DNA from: Odiellus spinosus
Lineage: Eukaryota > Arthropoda > Arachnida > Opiliones > Phalangiidae
NCBI GenBank assembly: GCA_963920705.1
Contig: OY987232.1
Span: 3,100,001-3,164,000, forward strand
Direction: 5' to 3'
Length of the DNA stretch: 64,000 bases
Each line of letters opens with the position of its first letter. Position 1 is the stretch's first letter. Positions 54,105 through 64,000 of this stretch are shown here, in pieces. Made by a program: the position numbers and the translations under genes. Under the pieces are notes generated by a model that was given only the letters and a program-made list of their open reading frames with translations, was not told the DNA's origin and did not search any database.

Positions 54105-56406
54105 TTGTTTTTTAAGCGTTTTTGCTTAATTTTAACCAATTTTATATTCGTCACGTTTTGGCAATTTAGACAAAACCAAAGTCATTCGAAAAAGCAATTA
54201 ATGGTCAGTCTAAATTATAAGAGTTTTCAAAAATTCGTTGAAAAACAAGAAAAATATGGCCAATTCGAGAAATCATACAATATCAAAATTGTCAAATTTC
54301 AGATTTTAAAAATTCGCTTTTTGATATTAGATGTTTTTTTGAATTGGCCATATTTTCCATGTTTTTCAACGGATTTTCCAAAACTCTTGTTTTTTAGATA
54401 GACCAATATTTTTTCTTTCGATTGGTATTGATTTTGTCTAAATCGCTTAAAAATCAAATGTTTTGTGTCCATTTGAATCCAATAATCTTTGATTTTTTAG
54501 CGTTTTTGCTAAATTTTAGCCCATTTTATATTTGTCACGTTTTGGCAATTTAGACAAAACCAAAGTCATTCGAAAGAGCAAATAATGGACAGTCTAAATA
54601 ATAAGAGTTTTCAAAAATCCGTTTAAAAACAAGAAAAATATGGCCAATTCAAGAAATCATACAATATCAAAATAGTCAAATTTCAGATTTTAAAAATTCG
54701 CTTTTTGATATTAGATGTTTTTTTGAATTGGCCATATTTTCCATGGTTTTACACGTATTTTCAAAAACTCTTGTTTTTTAGATAGACCAATATTTGCTCT
54801 TTCGATTGGTGTTGATTTTGTCAAAATCGCTTAAAAATCAAATGTTTTGTGTCCATTTGAAGCCAATAATCTTTGATTTTTAAGCGTTTTTGCTTAATTT
54901 TAGCCCATTTTATATTTGTCACGTTTTGGCAATTTAGAAAAAACCAAAGTCATTCGAAAGAGCAAATAATGGACAGTCTAAATAATAAGAGTTTTCAAAA
55001 ATCCGTTTAAAAACAAGAAAAATATGGCCAATTCAAGAAATCATACAATATCAAAATAGTCAAATTTCAGATTTTAAAAATTCGCTTTTTGATATTAGAT
55101 GTTTTTTTGAATTGGCCATATTTTCCATGGTTTTACACGTATTTTCAAAAACTCTTGTTTTTTAGATAGACCAATATTTGCTCTTTCGATTGGTATTGTT
55201 TTTGTCTAAATCGCTTAAAAATCAAATGTTTTGTGTCCATTTGAATCCAATAATCTTTGATTTTTAAGCGTTTTTGCTTAATTTTAGCCCATTTTATATT
55301 TGTCACGTTTTGGCAATTTAGACAAAACCAAAGTCATTCGAAAGAGCAAGTAATGGACAGTCTAAATAATAAGAGTTTTCAAAAATCCGTTAAAAAACAA
55401 GAAAAATATGGCCAATTCAAGAAATCATACAATATCAAAATAGTCAAATTTCAGATTTTAAAAATTCGCTTTTTGATATTAGATGTTTTTTTGAATTGGC
55501 CATATTTTACATGTTTTTCAACGGATTTTCCAAAACTCTTGTTTTTTAGATAGACCAATATTGGCTCTTTCGATTGGTATTGATTTTGTCTAAATCGCTT
55601 AAAAATCAAATGTTTTGTGTCCATTTGAATCCAATAATCTTTGATTTTTAAGCGTTTTTGCTTAATTTTAGCCCATTTTATATTTGTCACGTTTTGGCAA
55701 TTTAGACAAAACCAAAGTCATTCGAAAGAGCAAATAATGGACAGTCTAAATAATAAGAGTTTTCAAAAATCCGTTTAAAAACAAGAAAAATATGGCCAAT
55801 TCAAGAAATCATACAATATCAAAATAGTCAAATTTCAGATTTTAAAAATTCGCTTTTTGATATTAGATTTTTTTTTGAATTGGCCATATTTTCCATGCTT
55901 TTCAACGGATTTTCCAAAATTCTTGTTTTTTAGATAGACCAATATTTTTTCTTTTGATTGGTGTTGATTTTGTCTAAATCGCTTAAAAATCAAATGTTTT
56001 GTGTCCATTTGAATCCAATAATCTTTGTTTTTTAAGCGTTTTTGCTTAATTTTAACCAATTTTATATTCGTTCCGTTTTGGGAATTTAGACAAAACCAAA
56101 GTTATTCGAAAAAGCAATTAATGGACAGTCTAAATTATAAGAGTTTTCAAAAATCCGTTTAAAAACAAGAAAAATATGGCCAATTCAAGAAATCATACAA
56201 TATCAAAATAGTCAAATTTCAGATTTTAAAAATTCGCTTTTTGATATTAGATTTTTTTGAATTGGCCATATTTTCCATGCTTTTCAACGGATTTTCCAAA
56301 ATTCTTGTTTCTTAGATAGACCAATATTGGCTCTTTCGAATGGTGTTGATTTTGTCTAAATCGCTTAAAAATCAAATGTTTTGTGTCCATTTGAATCCAA
56401 TAATCT
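54105..56406 (+). repeat. HOR copy, 6 monomers (2,302 bp), third HOR type
   Basis: A full A-B-C-D-E-F unit. It follows the same order as 48352-50652, with the TATTGTTTTTGTC mark near 55196 and TTTTACATG near 55505. Confidence 0.85.
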
Positions 56407-57556
56407 TTGTTTTTTAAGCGTTTTTGCTTAATTTTAACCAATTTTATATTCGTCACGTTTTGGCAATTTAGACAAAACCAAAGTCATTCGAAAAAGCAAT
56501 TAATGGTCAGTCTAAATTATAAGAGTTTTCAAAAATTCGTTGAAAAACAAGAAAAATATGGCCAATTCGAGAAATCATACAATATCAAAATTGTCAAATT
56601 TCAGATTTTAAAAATTCGCGTTTTGATATTAGATGTTTTTTTGAATTGGCCATATTTTCCATGTTTTTCAACGGATTTTCCAAAACTCTTGTTTTTTAGA
56701 TAGACCAATATTTTTTCTTTCGATTGGTATTGATTTTGTCTAAATCGCTTAAAAATCAAATGTTTTGTGTCCATTTGAATCCAATAATCTTTGATTTTTT
56801 AGCGTTTTTGCTAAATTTTAGCCCATTTTATATTTGTCACGTTTTGGCAATTTAGACAAAACCAAAGTCATTCGAAAGAGCAAATAATGGACAGTCTAAA
56901 TAATAAGAGTTTTCAAAAATCCGTTTAAAAACAAGAAAAATATGGCCAATTCAAGAAATCATACAATATCAAAATAGTCAAATTTCAGATTTTAAAAATT
57001 CGCTTTTTGATATTAGATGTTTTTTTGAATTGGCCATATTTTCCATGGTTTTACACGTATTTTCAAAAACTCTTGTTTTTTAGATAGACCAATATTTGCT
57101 CTTTCGATTGGTGTTGATTTTGTCAAAATCGCTTAAAAATCAAATGTTTTGTGTCCATTTGAAGCCAATAATCTTTGATTTTTAAGCGTTTTTGCTTAAT
57201 TTTAGCCCATTTTATATTTGTCACGTTTTGGCAATTTAGAAAAAACCAAAGTCATTCGAAAGAGCAAATAATGGACAGTCTAAATTATAAGAGTTTTCAA
57301 AAATCCGTTTAAAAACAAGAAAAATATGGCCAATTCAAGAAATCATACAATATCAAAATAGTCAAATTTCAGATTTTAAAAATTCGCTTTTTGATATTAG
57401 ATTTTTTTGAATTGGCCATATTTTCCATGCTTTTCAACGGATTTTCCAAAATTCTTGTTTCTTAGATAGACCAATATTGGCTCTTTCGAATGGTGTTGAT
57501 TTTGTCTAAATCGCTTAAAAATCAAATGTTTTGTGTCCATTTGAATCCAATAATCT
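56407..57556 (+). repeat. HOR derivative, 3 monomers (1,150 bp): A-B-C/F hybrid
   Basis: Monomers A and B are followed by a monomer that starts as C (GAAGCCAATAATC, TTTAGAAAAAACC) and ends as F (AATTATAAGAG, CCATGCTTTTC, TTGTTTCTTAG). The length equals the other 3-monomer derivative, but the monomers kept are different. Monomer A has a private AATTCGCGTTTTG near 56625. Confidence 0.83.
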
Positions 57557-58540
57557 TTGTTTTTTAAGCGTTTTTGCTTAATTTTAACCAATTTTATATT
57601 CGTCACGTTTTGGCAATTTAGACAAAACCAAAGTCATTCGAAAAAGCAATTAATGGTCAGTCTAAATTATAAGAGTTTTCAAAAATTCGTTGAAAAACAA
57701 GAAAAATATGGCCAATTCGAGAAATCATACAATATCAAAATTGTCAAATTTCAGATTTTAAAAATTCGCTTTTTGATATTAGATGTTTTTTTGAATTGGC
57801 CATATTTTCCATGTTTTTCAACGGATTTTCCAAAACTCTTGTTTTTTAGATAGACCAATATTTTTTCTTTCGATTGGTATTGATTTTGTCTAAATCGCTT
57901 AAAAATCAAATGTTTTGTGTCCATTTGAATCCAATAATCTTTGATTTTTTAGCGTTTTTGCTAAATTTTAGCCCATTTTATATTTGTCACGTTTTGGCAA
58001 TTTAGACAAAACCAAAGTCATTCGAAAGAGCAAATAATGGACAGTCTAAATAATAAGAGTTTTCAAAAATCCGTTTAAAAACAAGAAAAATATGGCCAAT
58101 TCAAGAAATCATACAATATCAAAATAGTCAAATTTCAGATTTTAAAAATTCGCTTTTTGATATTAGATGTTTTTTTGAATTGGCCATATTTTCCATGGTT
58201 TTACACGTATTTTCAAAAACTCTTGTTTTTTAGATAGACCAATATTTGCTCTTTCGATTGGTGTTGATTTTGTCAAAATCGCTTAAAAATCAAATGTTTT
58301 GTGTCCATTTGAAGCCAATAATCTTTGATTTTTAAGCGTTTTTGCTTAATTTTAGCCCATTTTATATTTGTCACGTTTTGGCAATTTAGAAAAAACCAAA
58401 GTCATTCGAAAGAGCAAATAATGGACAGTCTAAATAATAAGAGTTTTCAAAAATCCGTTTAAAAACAAGAAAAATATGGCCAATTCAAGAAATCATACAA
58501 TATCAAAATAGTCAAATTTCAGATTTTAAAAATTCGCTTT
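57557..58540 (+). repeat. Last partial copy of the third HOR type
   Basis: A, B and C monomers follow in order, with GAAGCCAATAATC near 58310 and TTTAGAAAAAACC near 58387. The sequence then passes into the more diverged block with TTGGTCAT and CTCCTTCGAAAGG near 58565-58640. Confidence 0.75.
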
Positions 58541-59269
58541 TTGATATTAGATGTTTTTTGAATTGGTCATATTTTCCATGTTTTTCAACGGATTTTCCAA
58601 AACTCTTGTTTTTTAGATAGACCAATACTGGCTCCTTCGAAAGGTGTTGATTTTGTCTAAATCGCTTAAAAAACAAATGTTTTGTGTCCATTTGAATCCA
58701 ATAATCTCTGATTTTTAAGCGTTTTTGCTTAATTTTAACCAATTTTATATTTGTCACATTTTGGCAATTTAGACAAAACCAAAGTCATTCGAAAGAGCAA
58801 ATAATGGACAGTCTAAGTTAAAAGATTTTTCAAAAATCCGTTTTAAAAACAAGAAAAATATGGCCAATTCAAGAAATCATACAATATCAAAATAGTCAAA
58901 TATCAGATTTTAAAAATTCGCTTTTTGATATTAGATGTTTTTTTGAATTGGCCATATTTTCCATGGTTTTACACGTATTTTCAAAAACTCTTTTTTTTAG
59001 ATAGACCAATATTTGCTCTTTCGATTGGTGTTGATTTTGTCAAAATCGCTTAAAAATCAAATGTTTTGTGTCCATTTGAATCCAATAATCTTTGATTTTT
59101 AAGCGTTTTTGCTTAATTTTAGCCCATTTTTTATTTGTCACGTTTTGGCAATTTAGACAAAACCAAAGTCATTCGAAAGAGCAAATAATGGACAGTCTAA
59201 ATTATAAGAGTTTTCAAAAATACGTTTAAAAACAAGAAAAATATGGCCAATTCAAGAAATCATACAATA

Positions 59270-59530
59270 TCACATAGTCAAATTTCAGATTTTAAAAATT
59301 CGCTTTTTGATATTAGATGTTTTTTGAATTGGCTATATTTTCCATGTTTTTCAACGGATTTTCCAAAAATCTTGTTTTTTAGATAGACCAAAATTTGGTC
59401 TTTCGAGTGGTCTTAATGTTGTCTAAATCGCTTTAAAATCAAAAGTTTTGTGTCCATTTGAATCCAATAATCTTGGATTTTTAAGCGTTTTAGCTTCATT
59501 TCAACCCATTTTATATTTGTCACGTTTTGG
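59270..59530 (+). repeat. Most diverged monomer stretch
   Basis: Compared with typical copies, this stretch has many substitutions close together: ATCACATAGTC, TTGGCTATA, CAAAAATCTTG, CCAAAATTTGGTC, CGAGTGGTCTTAATG, CGCTTTAAAATC, AAAAGTTTTG, TCTTGGATTT and CGTTTTAGCTTC. It keeps length and phase. It may be an older copy that escaped homogenisation. Confidence 0.75.
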
Positions 59531-60400
59531 CAATTTAGACAAAAGCAAAGTCATTCGAAAGAGCAATTAATGGACAGTCTAAATAATAAGAGTTTTCAAA
59601 AATCTGTTGAAAAACAAGAAAAATATGGCCAATTCAAGAAATCATACAATATCAAAATAGTCAAATTTCAGATTTTAAAAATTCGCTTTTTGATATTAGA
59701 TGTTTTTTGAATTGGTCATATTTTCCATGTTTTTCAACTTATTTTCCAAAACTCTTGTTTTTTAGATAGACCAATATTGGTTCTTTCGAAAGGTGTTGAT
59801 TTTGTCTAAATCGCTTAAAAAACAAATGTTTTGTGTCCATTTGAATCCAATAATCTTTGATTTTTAAGCGTTTTTGCTTAATTTTAGCCCATTTTATATT
59901 TGTCACGTTTTGGCAATTTAGACAAAACCAAAGTCATTCGAAAGAGCAAGTAATGGACAGTCTAAATAATAAGAATTTTCAAAAATCCGTTAAAAAACAA
60001 GAAAAATATGGCCAATTCAAGAAATCATACAATATCAAAATAGTCAAATTTCAGATTTTAAAAATTCGCTTTTTGATATTAGATGTTTTTTGAATTGGTC
60101 ATATTTTCCATGTTTTTCAACTTATTTTCCAAAACTCTTGTTTTTTAGATAGACCAATATTGGCTCTTTCGAAAGGTGTTGATTTTGTCTAAATCGCTTA
60201 AAAAACAAATGTTTTGTGTCCATTTGAATCCAATAATCTCTGATTTTTAAGCGTTTTTGCTTAATTTTAACCAATTTTATATTTGTCACATTTTGGCAAT
60301 TTAGACAAAACCAAAGTCATTCGAAAGAGCAAATAATCGACAGTCTATGTTATAAGAGTTTTAAAAAATCCGTTTTAAAAACAAGAAAAATATGGCCAAT
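59499..60400 (+). repeat. Second copy of the rare-variant segment of 11660-12170
   Basis: The first part matches 11660-12013 at offset 47,840 (AAAAGCAAAG, AATCTGTTG, TTGGTCAT, CAACTTATTTTCC, CGAAAGGTG). The second part matches 12013-12170 at offset 48,223 (TCACATTTTGG, TAATCGACAG, TTTTAAAAAATCCG). The difference of 383 bases is one added monomer at about 59860-60240, which repeats the TTGGTCAT and CAACTTATT marks. Confidence 0.78.
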
Positions 60401-63400
60401 TCAAGAAATCATACAATATCAAAATAGTCAAATTTCAGATTTTAAAAATTCGCTTTTTGATATTAGATGTTTTTTTTAATTGGCCATATTTTCCATGGTT
60501 TTACACGTATTTTCAAAAACTCTTCTTTTTTAGATAGACCAATATTGGCTCTTTCGAACGGTGTTGATTTTGTCTAAATCGCTTAAAAAACAAATGTTTT
60601 GTGTCCATTTGAATCCAATAATCTTTGATTTTTAACCGTTTTTGCTTAATTTTAACCAATTTTATATATGTCACATTTTGGCAATTTAGACAAACCCAAA
60701 GTCATTCGAAAGAGCAAATAATGGACAGTCTAAATTATAAGAGTTTTCAAAAATCCGTTTAAAAACAAGAAAAATATGGCCAATTCAAGAAATCATACAA
60801 TATCAAAATAGTCAAATTTCAGATTTTAAAAATTCGCTTTTTGATATTAGATTTTATTGAATTGGCCATATTTTCCATGCTTTTCAACGGATTTTCCAAA
60901 ATTCTTGTTTTTAGATAGACCAATATTTGTTCTTTTGATTGGTGTTGATTTTGTCTAAATCGCTTAAAAATCAAATGTTTTGTGTTCATTTGAATCCAAT
61001 AATCTTTGTTTTTTAAGCGTTTTTGCTTAATTTTAACCAATTTTATATTCGTCAAGTTTTGGCAATTTAGTCAAAACCAAAGTCATTCGAAAAAGCAATT
61101 AATGGTCAGTCTAAATTATAAGAGTTTTCAAAAATCCGTTTTAAAAACAAGAAAAATATGGCCAATTCAAGAAATCATACAATATCAAAATAGTCAAATT
61201 TCAGATTTTAAAAATTCGCTTTTTGATATTAGATGTTTTTTTGAATTGGCCATATTTTCCATGGTTTTACACGTATTTTCAAAAACTCTTGTTTTTTAGA
61301 TAGACCAATATTGGCTCTTTCGAACGGTGTTGATTTTGTCTAAATCGCTTAAAAAACAAATGTTTTGTGTCCATTTGAATCCAATAATCTTTGATTTTTA
61401 ACCGTTTTTGCTTAATTTTAACCAATTTTATATATGTCACATTTTGGCAATTTAGACAAACCCAAAGTCATTCGAAAGAGCAAATAATGGACAGTCTAAA
61501 TTATAAGAGTTTTCAAAAATCCGTTTAAAAACAAGAAAAATATGGCCAATTCAAAAATCATACAATATCAAAATAGTCAAATTTCAGATTTTAAAAATTC
61601 GCTTTTTGATATTAGATTTTTTTGAATTGGCCATATTTTCCATGCTTTTCAACGGATTTTCCAAAATTCTTGTTTTTAGATAGACCAATATTTGTTCTTT
61701 TGATTGGTGTTGATTTTGTCTAAATCGCTTAAAAATCAAATGTTTTGTGTCCATTTGAATCCAATAATCTTTGATTTTTAAGCGTTTTTGCTTAATTTTA
61801 ACCAATTTTATATTTGTCACGTTTTGGCAATTTAGACAAAACCAAAGTCATTCGAAAGAGCAAATAATGGATAGTCTAAATAATAAGAGTTTTCTAAAAT
61901 CCGTTTAAAAACAAGAAAAATATGGCCAATTCAAAAATCATACAATATCAAAATAGTCAAATTTCAGATTTTAAAAATTCGCTTTTTGATATTAGATTTT
62001 TTTGAATTGGCCATATTTTCCATGCTTTTCAACGGATTTTCCAAAATTCTTGTTTCTTAGATAGACCAATATTGGCTCTTTCGAATGGTGTTGATTTTGT
62101 CTAAATCGCTTAAAAATCAAATGTTTTGTGTCCATTTGAATACAATAATCTTTGTTTTTTAAGCGTTTTTGCTTAATTTTAACCAATTTTGTATTTGTCA
62201 CGTTTTGGCAATTTAGACAAAACCAAAGTCATTCGAAAGAGCAAATAATGGACAGTCTAAATTATAAGAGTTTTCAAAAATCCGTTTAAAAACAAGAAAA
62301 ATATGGCCAATTCAAGAAATCATACAATATCAAAATAGTCAAATTTCAGATTTTAAAAATTCGCTTTTTGATATTAGATTTTTTTTGAATTGGCCATATT
62401 TTCCATGCTTTCAACGGATTTTCCAAAATTCTTGTTTTTTAGATAGACCAATATTTTTTCTTTTGATTGGTGTTGATTTTGTCTAAATCGCTTAAAAATC
62501 AAATGTTTTGTGTCCATTTGAATCCAATAATCTTTGTTTTTTAAGCGTTTTTGCTTAATTTTAACCAATTTTATATTCGTCCCGTTTTGGCAATTTAGAC
62601 AAAACCAAAGTCATTCGAAAAATCCATTAATGGACAGTCTAAATTATAAGAGTTTTCAAAAATCCGTTTAAAAACAAGAAAAATATGGCCAATTCAAGAA
62701 ATCATACAATATCAAAATAGTCAAATTTCAGATTTTAAAAATTCGCTTTTTGATATTAGATTTTTTTTTAATTGGCCATATTTTCCATGCTTTTCAACGG
62801 ATTTTCCAAAATTCTTGTTTTTTAGATAGACCAATATTTGTTCTTTTGATTGGTGTTGATTTTGTCTAAATCGCTTAAAAAACAAATGTTTTGTGTCCAT
62901 TTGAATCCAATAATCTCTGATTTTTAAGCGTTTTTGCTTAATTTTAACCAATTTTATATTTGTCACATTTTGGCAATTTAGACAAAACCAAAGTCATTCG
63001 AAAGAGCAAATAATGGACAGTCTAAATTATAAGAGTTTTTAAAAATCCGTTTAAAAACAAGAAAAATATGGCCAGTTCAAGAAATCATACAATATCAAAA
63101 TAGTCAAATTTCAGATTTTAAAAATTCGCTGTTTGATATTAGATGTTTTTTTGAATTGGCCATATTTTCCATGCTTTTCAACGGATTTTCCAAAATTCTT
63201 GTTTTTTTAGATAGACCAATATTTGTTCTTTTGATTGGTGTTGATTTTGTCTAAATCGCTTAAAAATCAAATGTTTTGTGTCCATTTGAATCTAATAATC
63301 TTTGTTTTTTAAGCGTTTTTGCTTAATTTTAACCAATTTTATATTCGTCACGTTTTGGCAATTTAGACAAAACCAAAGTCATTCGAAAAAGCAATTAATG

Positions 63401-64000
63401 GACAGTCTAAATTATAAGAGTTTTCAAAAATTCGTTGAAAAACAAGAAAAATATGGCCAATTCAAAAAATCATACAATATCAAAATAGTCAAATTTCAGA
63501 TTTTAAAAATTCGCTTTTTGATATTAGATGTTTTTTGAATTGGTCATATTTTCCATGTTTTTCAACGGATTTTCCAAAACTCTTGTTTTTTAGATAGACC
63601 AATATTGGCTATTTCGAACGTAGTTGATTTTGTCTAAATCGCTTAAAAAACAAATGTTTTGTGTCCATTTGAATCCAATAATCTCTGATTTTTAAGCGTT
63701 TTTGCTTAATTTTAACCAATTTTATATTTGTCACATTTTGGCAATTTAGACAAAACCAAAGTCATTCGAAAGAGCAAATAATGGACAGTCTAAGTTATAA
63801 GATTTTTCAAAAATCCGTTTTAAAAACAAGAAAAATATGGCCAATTCAAGAAATCATACAATATCAAAATAGTCAAATTTCAGATTTTAAAAATTCGCTT
63901 TTTGATATTAGATGTTTTTTTGAATTGGCCATATTTTCCATGGTTTTACACGTATTTTCAAAAACTCTTGTTTTTTAGATAGACCAATATTTGCTCTTTC

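Larger units (their letters stand above)
1..64000. repeat. Tandem satellite array, ~383-bp monomer, ~167 copies
   Basis: The whole window is a head-to-tail array. The anchor GTTTTGTGTCCATTTGAA falls at 147, 531, 911, 1294, 1678, 2057, 2439, 2823, 3207, 3587 and so on to 63656. Spacings measured by hand in the first 10 kb are 379-385 bases, and the mean over about 166 periods is near 382.6. All copies read are in one orientation, and no unrelated insertion was seen. Base composition is about 27% GC in the stretch counted. No tRNA, rRNA, transposon coding region or non-satellite gene was found. Array organisation and length are typical of eukaryotic heterochromatic satellite. The family is not one I recognise. 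Confidence 0.97.
58541..64000 (+). repeat. Diverged mixed satellite block at the right edge
   Basis: The monomers are still in phase and direct orientation but carry more private changes, such as TATATGTCACATTTTGG near 60664 and 61434, CGAACGGTG, AAAATCCGTTTTAAAAAC, TTTGTATTTG near 62189 and a run of TTTTTTTAG near 63205. The array continues to the last base, so no edge of the satellite is reached. Confidence 0.7.

Noticed and set aside
46816..58540. Assembly artefact as the cause of the repeated HOR copies.
   Set aside because: It cannot be excluded from sequence alone. However, copies carry private single-base differences (for example AATTCGCG near 56625, ACACTATC near 53511) and distinct junctions, which argue for real copies.
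1..64000. CRISPR array.
   Set aside because: The period is about 383 bases, the whole unit is repeated, there are no unique spacers, and no cas gene is present.
1..64000. CENP-B box in the monomer.
   Set aside because: TTCG occurs in ATTCGAAAGAGC, but the CGGG part of the canonical box does not follow in any copy I read.
1..64000. Compensating changes between the two palindrome arms, such as GTTGAAAAAC on the left with GTTTTTCAAC on the right.
   Set aside because: The expected pairing holds in some monomers (2527-2806) but fails in many others, for example near 680 and 36240, where left and right forms do not match. I see no consistent covariation, so selection for pairing is not shown.
1..64000. 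Autonomous transposon or retroelement insertion.
   Set aside because: No coding domain, long terminal repeat, poly-A tail or target-site duplication was seen, and the 383-base phase is never broken by foreign sequence.
1..64000. Bacterial or organellar origin.
   Set aside because: No genes, operons or RNA genes are present, and a 64-kb pure tandem array with higher-order repeats is characteristic of eukaryotic heterochromatin.

Overview
The window contains no gene that I can support. All 64,000 bases are one uninterrupted tandem array of an AT-rich satellite DNA with a repeat unit of about 383 bp. By a partial hand count the unit is about 27% GC. The conserved phrase GTTTTGTGTCCATTTGAA recurs about every 383 bases from position 147 to position 63,656, roughly 167 copies with a mean period near 382.6. 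Every copy I read has the same orientation, and both window edges lie inside the array. This organisation points to a eukaryotic centromeric, pericentromeric or other heterochromatic block. I cannot name the organism. The many short open frames on both strands are by-products of the repeat.

The most notable feature is the build of the monomer. About 279 of its 383 bases form one long imperfect inverted repeat: two arms of about 105 bases, 88 of 105 pairing in the copy at 31574-31852 with no indel, around a spacer of about 70 bases that holds a nested 10-bp inverted repeat. A second, shorter dyad (15-bp arms, 29-base loop) directly follows it. A 45-base linker completes the unit. About 88% of the array is therefore dyad-symmetric sequence, and each unit resembles two inverted half-units. 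The mirror-like peptide frames on opposite strands are explained by this.

On a larger scale, variant monomers are arranged in higher-order repeats (HORs) that change along the window. 1-10 kb has 7-, 8- and 4-monomer units. 10-15.7 kb is mixed. 15.7-19.6 kb has dimers and trimers. 19.6-27 kb is mixed and then a run of 763-bp dimers. 27-33 kb repeats the 15.7-19.6 kb type. 33-36 kb is mixed and holds a copy of the 21.6-23.0 kb segment. 36-46.8 kb has 2.29-kb six-monomer units with one 7-monomer variant. 46.8-58.5 kb has 2.30-kb six-monomer units with 3- and 4-monomer derivatives. 58.5-64 kb is more diverged and shares rare variants with 11.7-12.2 kb.

Several hybrid monomers let recombination junctions be placed within tracts of about 7-84 bases. 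Long segments recur at offsets of 11,475, 13,016 and about 47,840 bases, all near whole multiples of the monomer. These patterns fit unequal exchange and segmental amplification. All identity statements come from reading by eye, not from a computed alignment.
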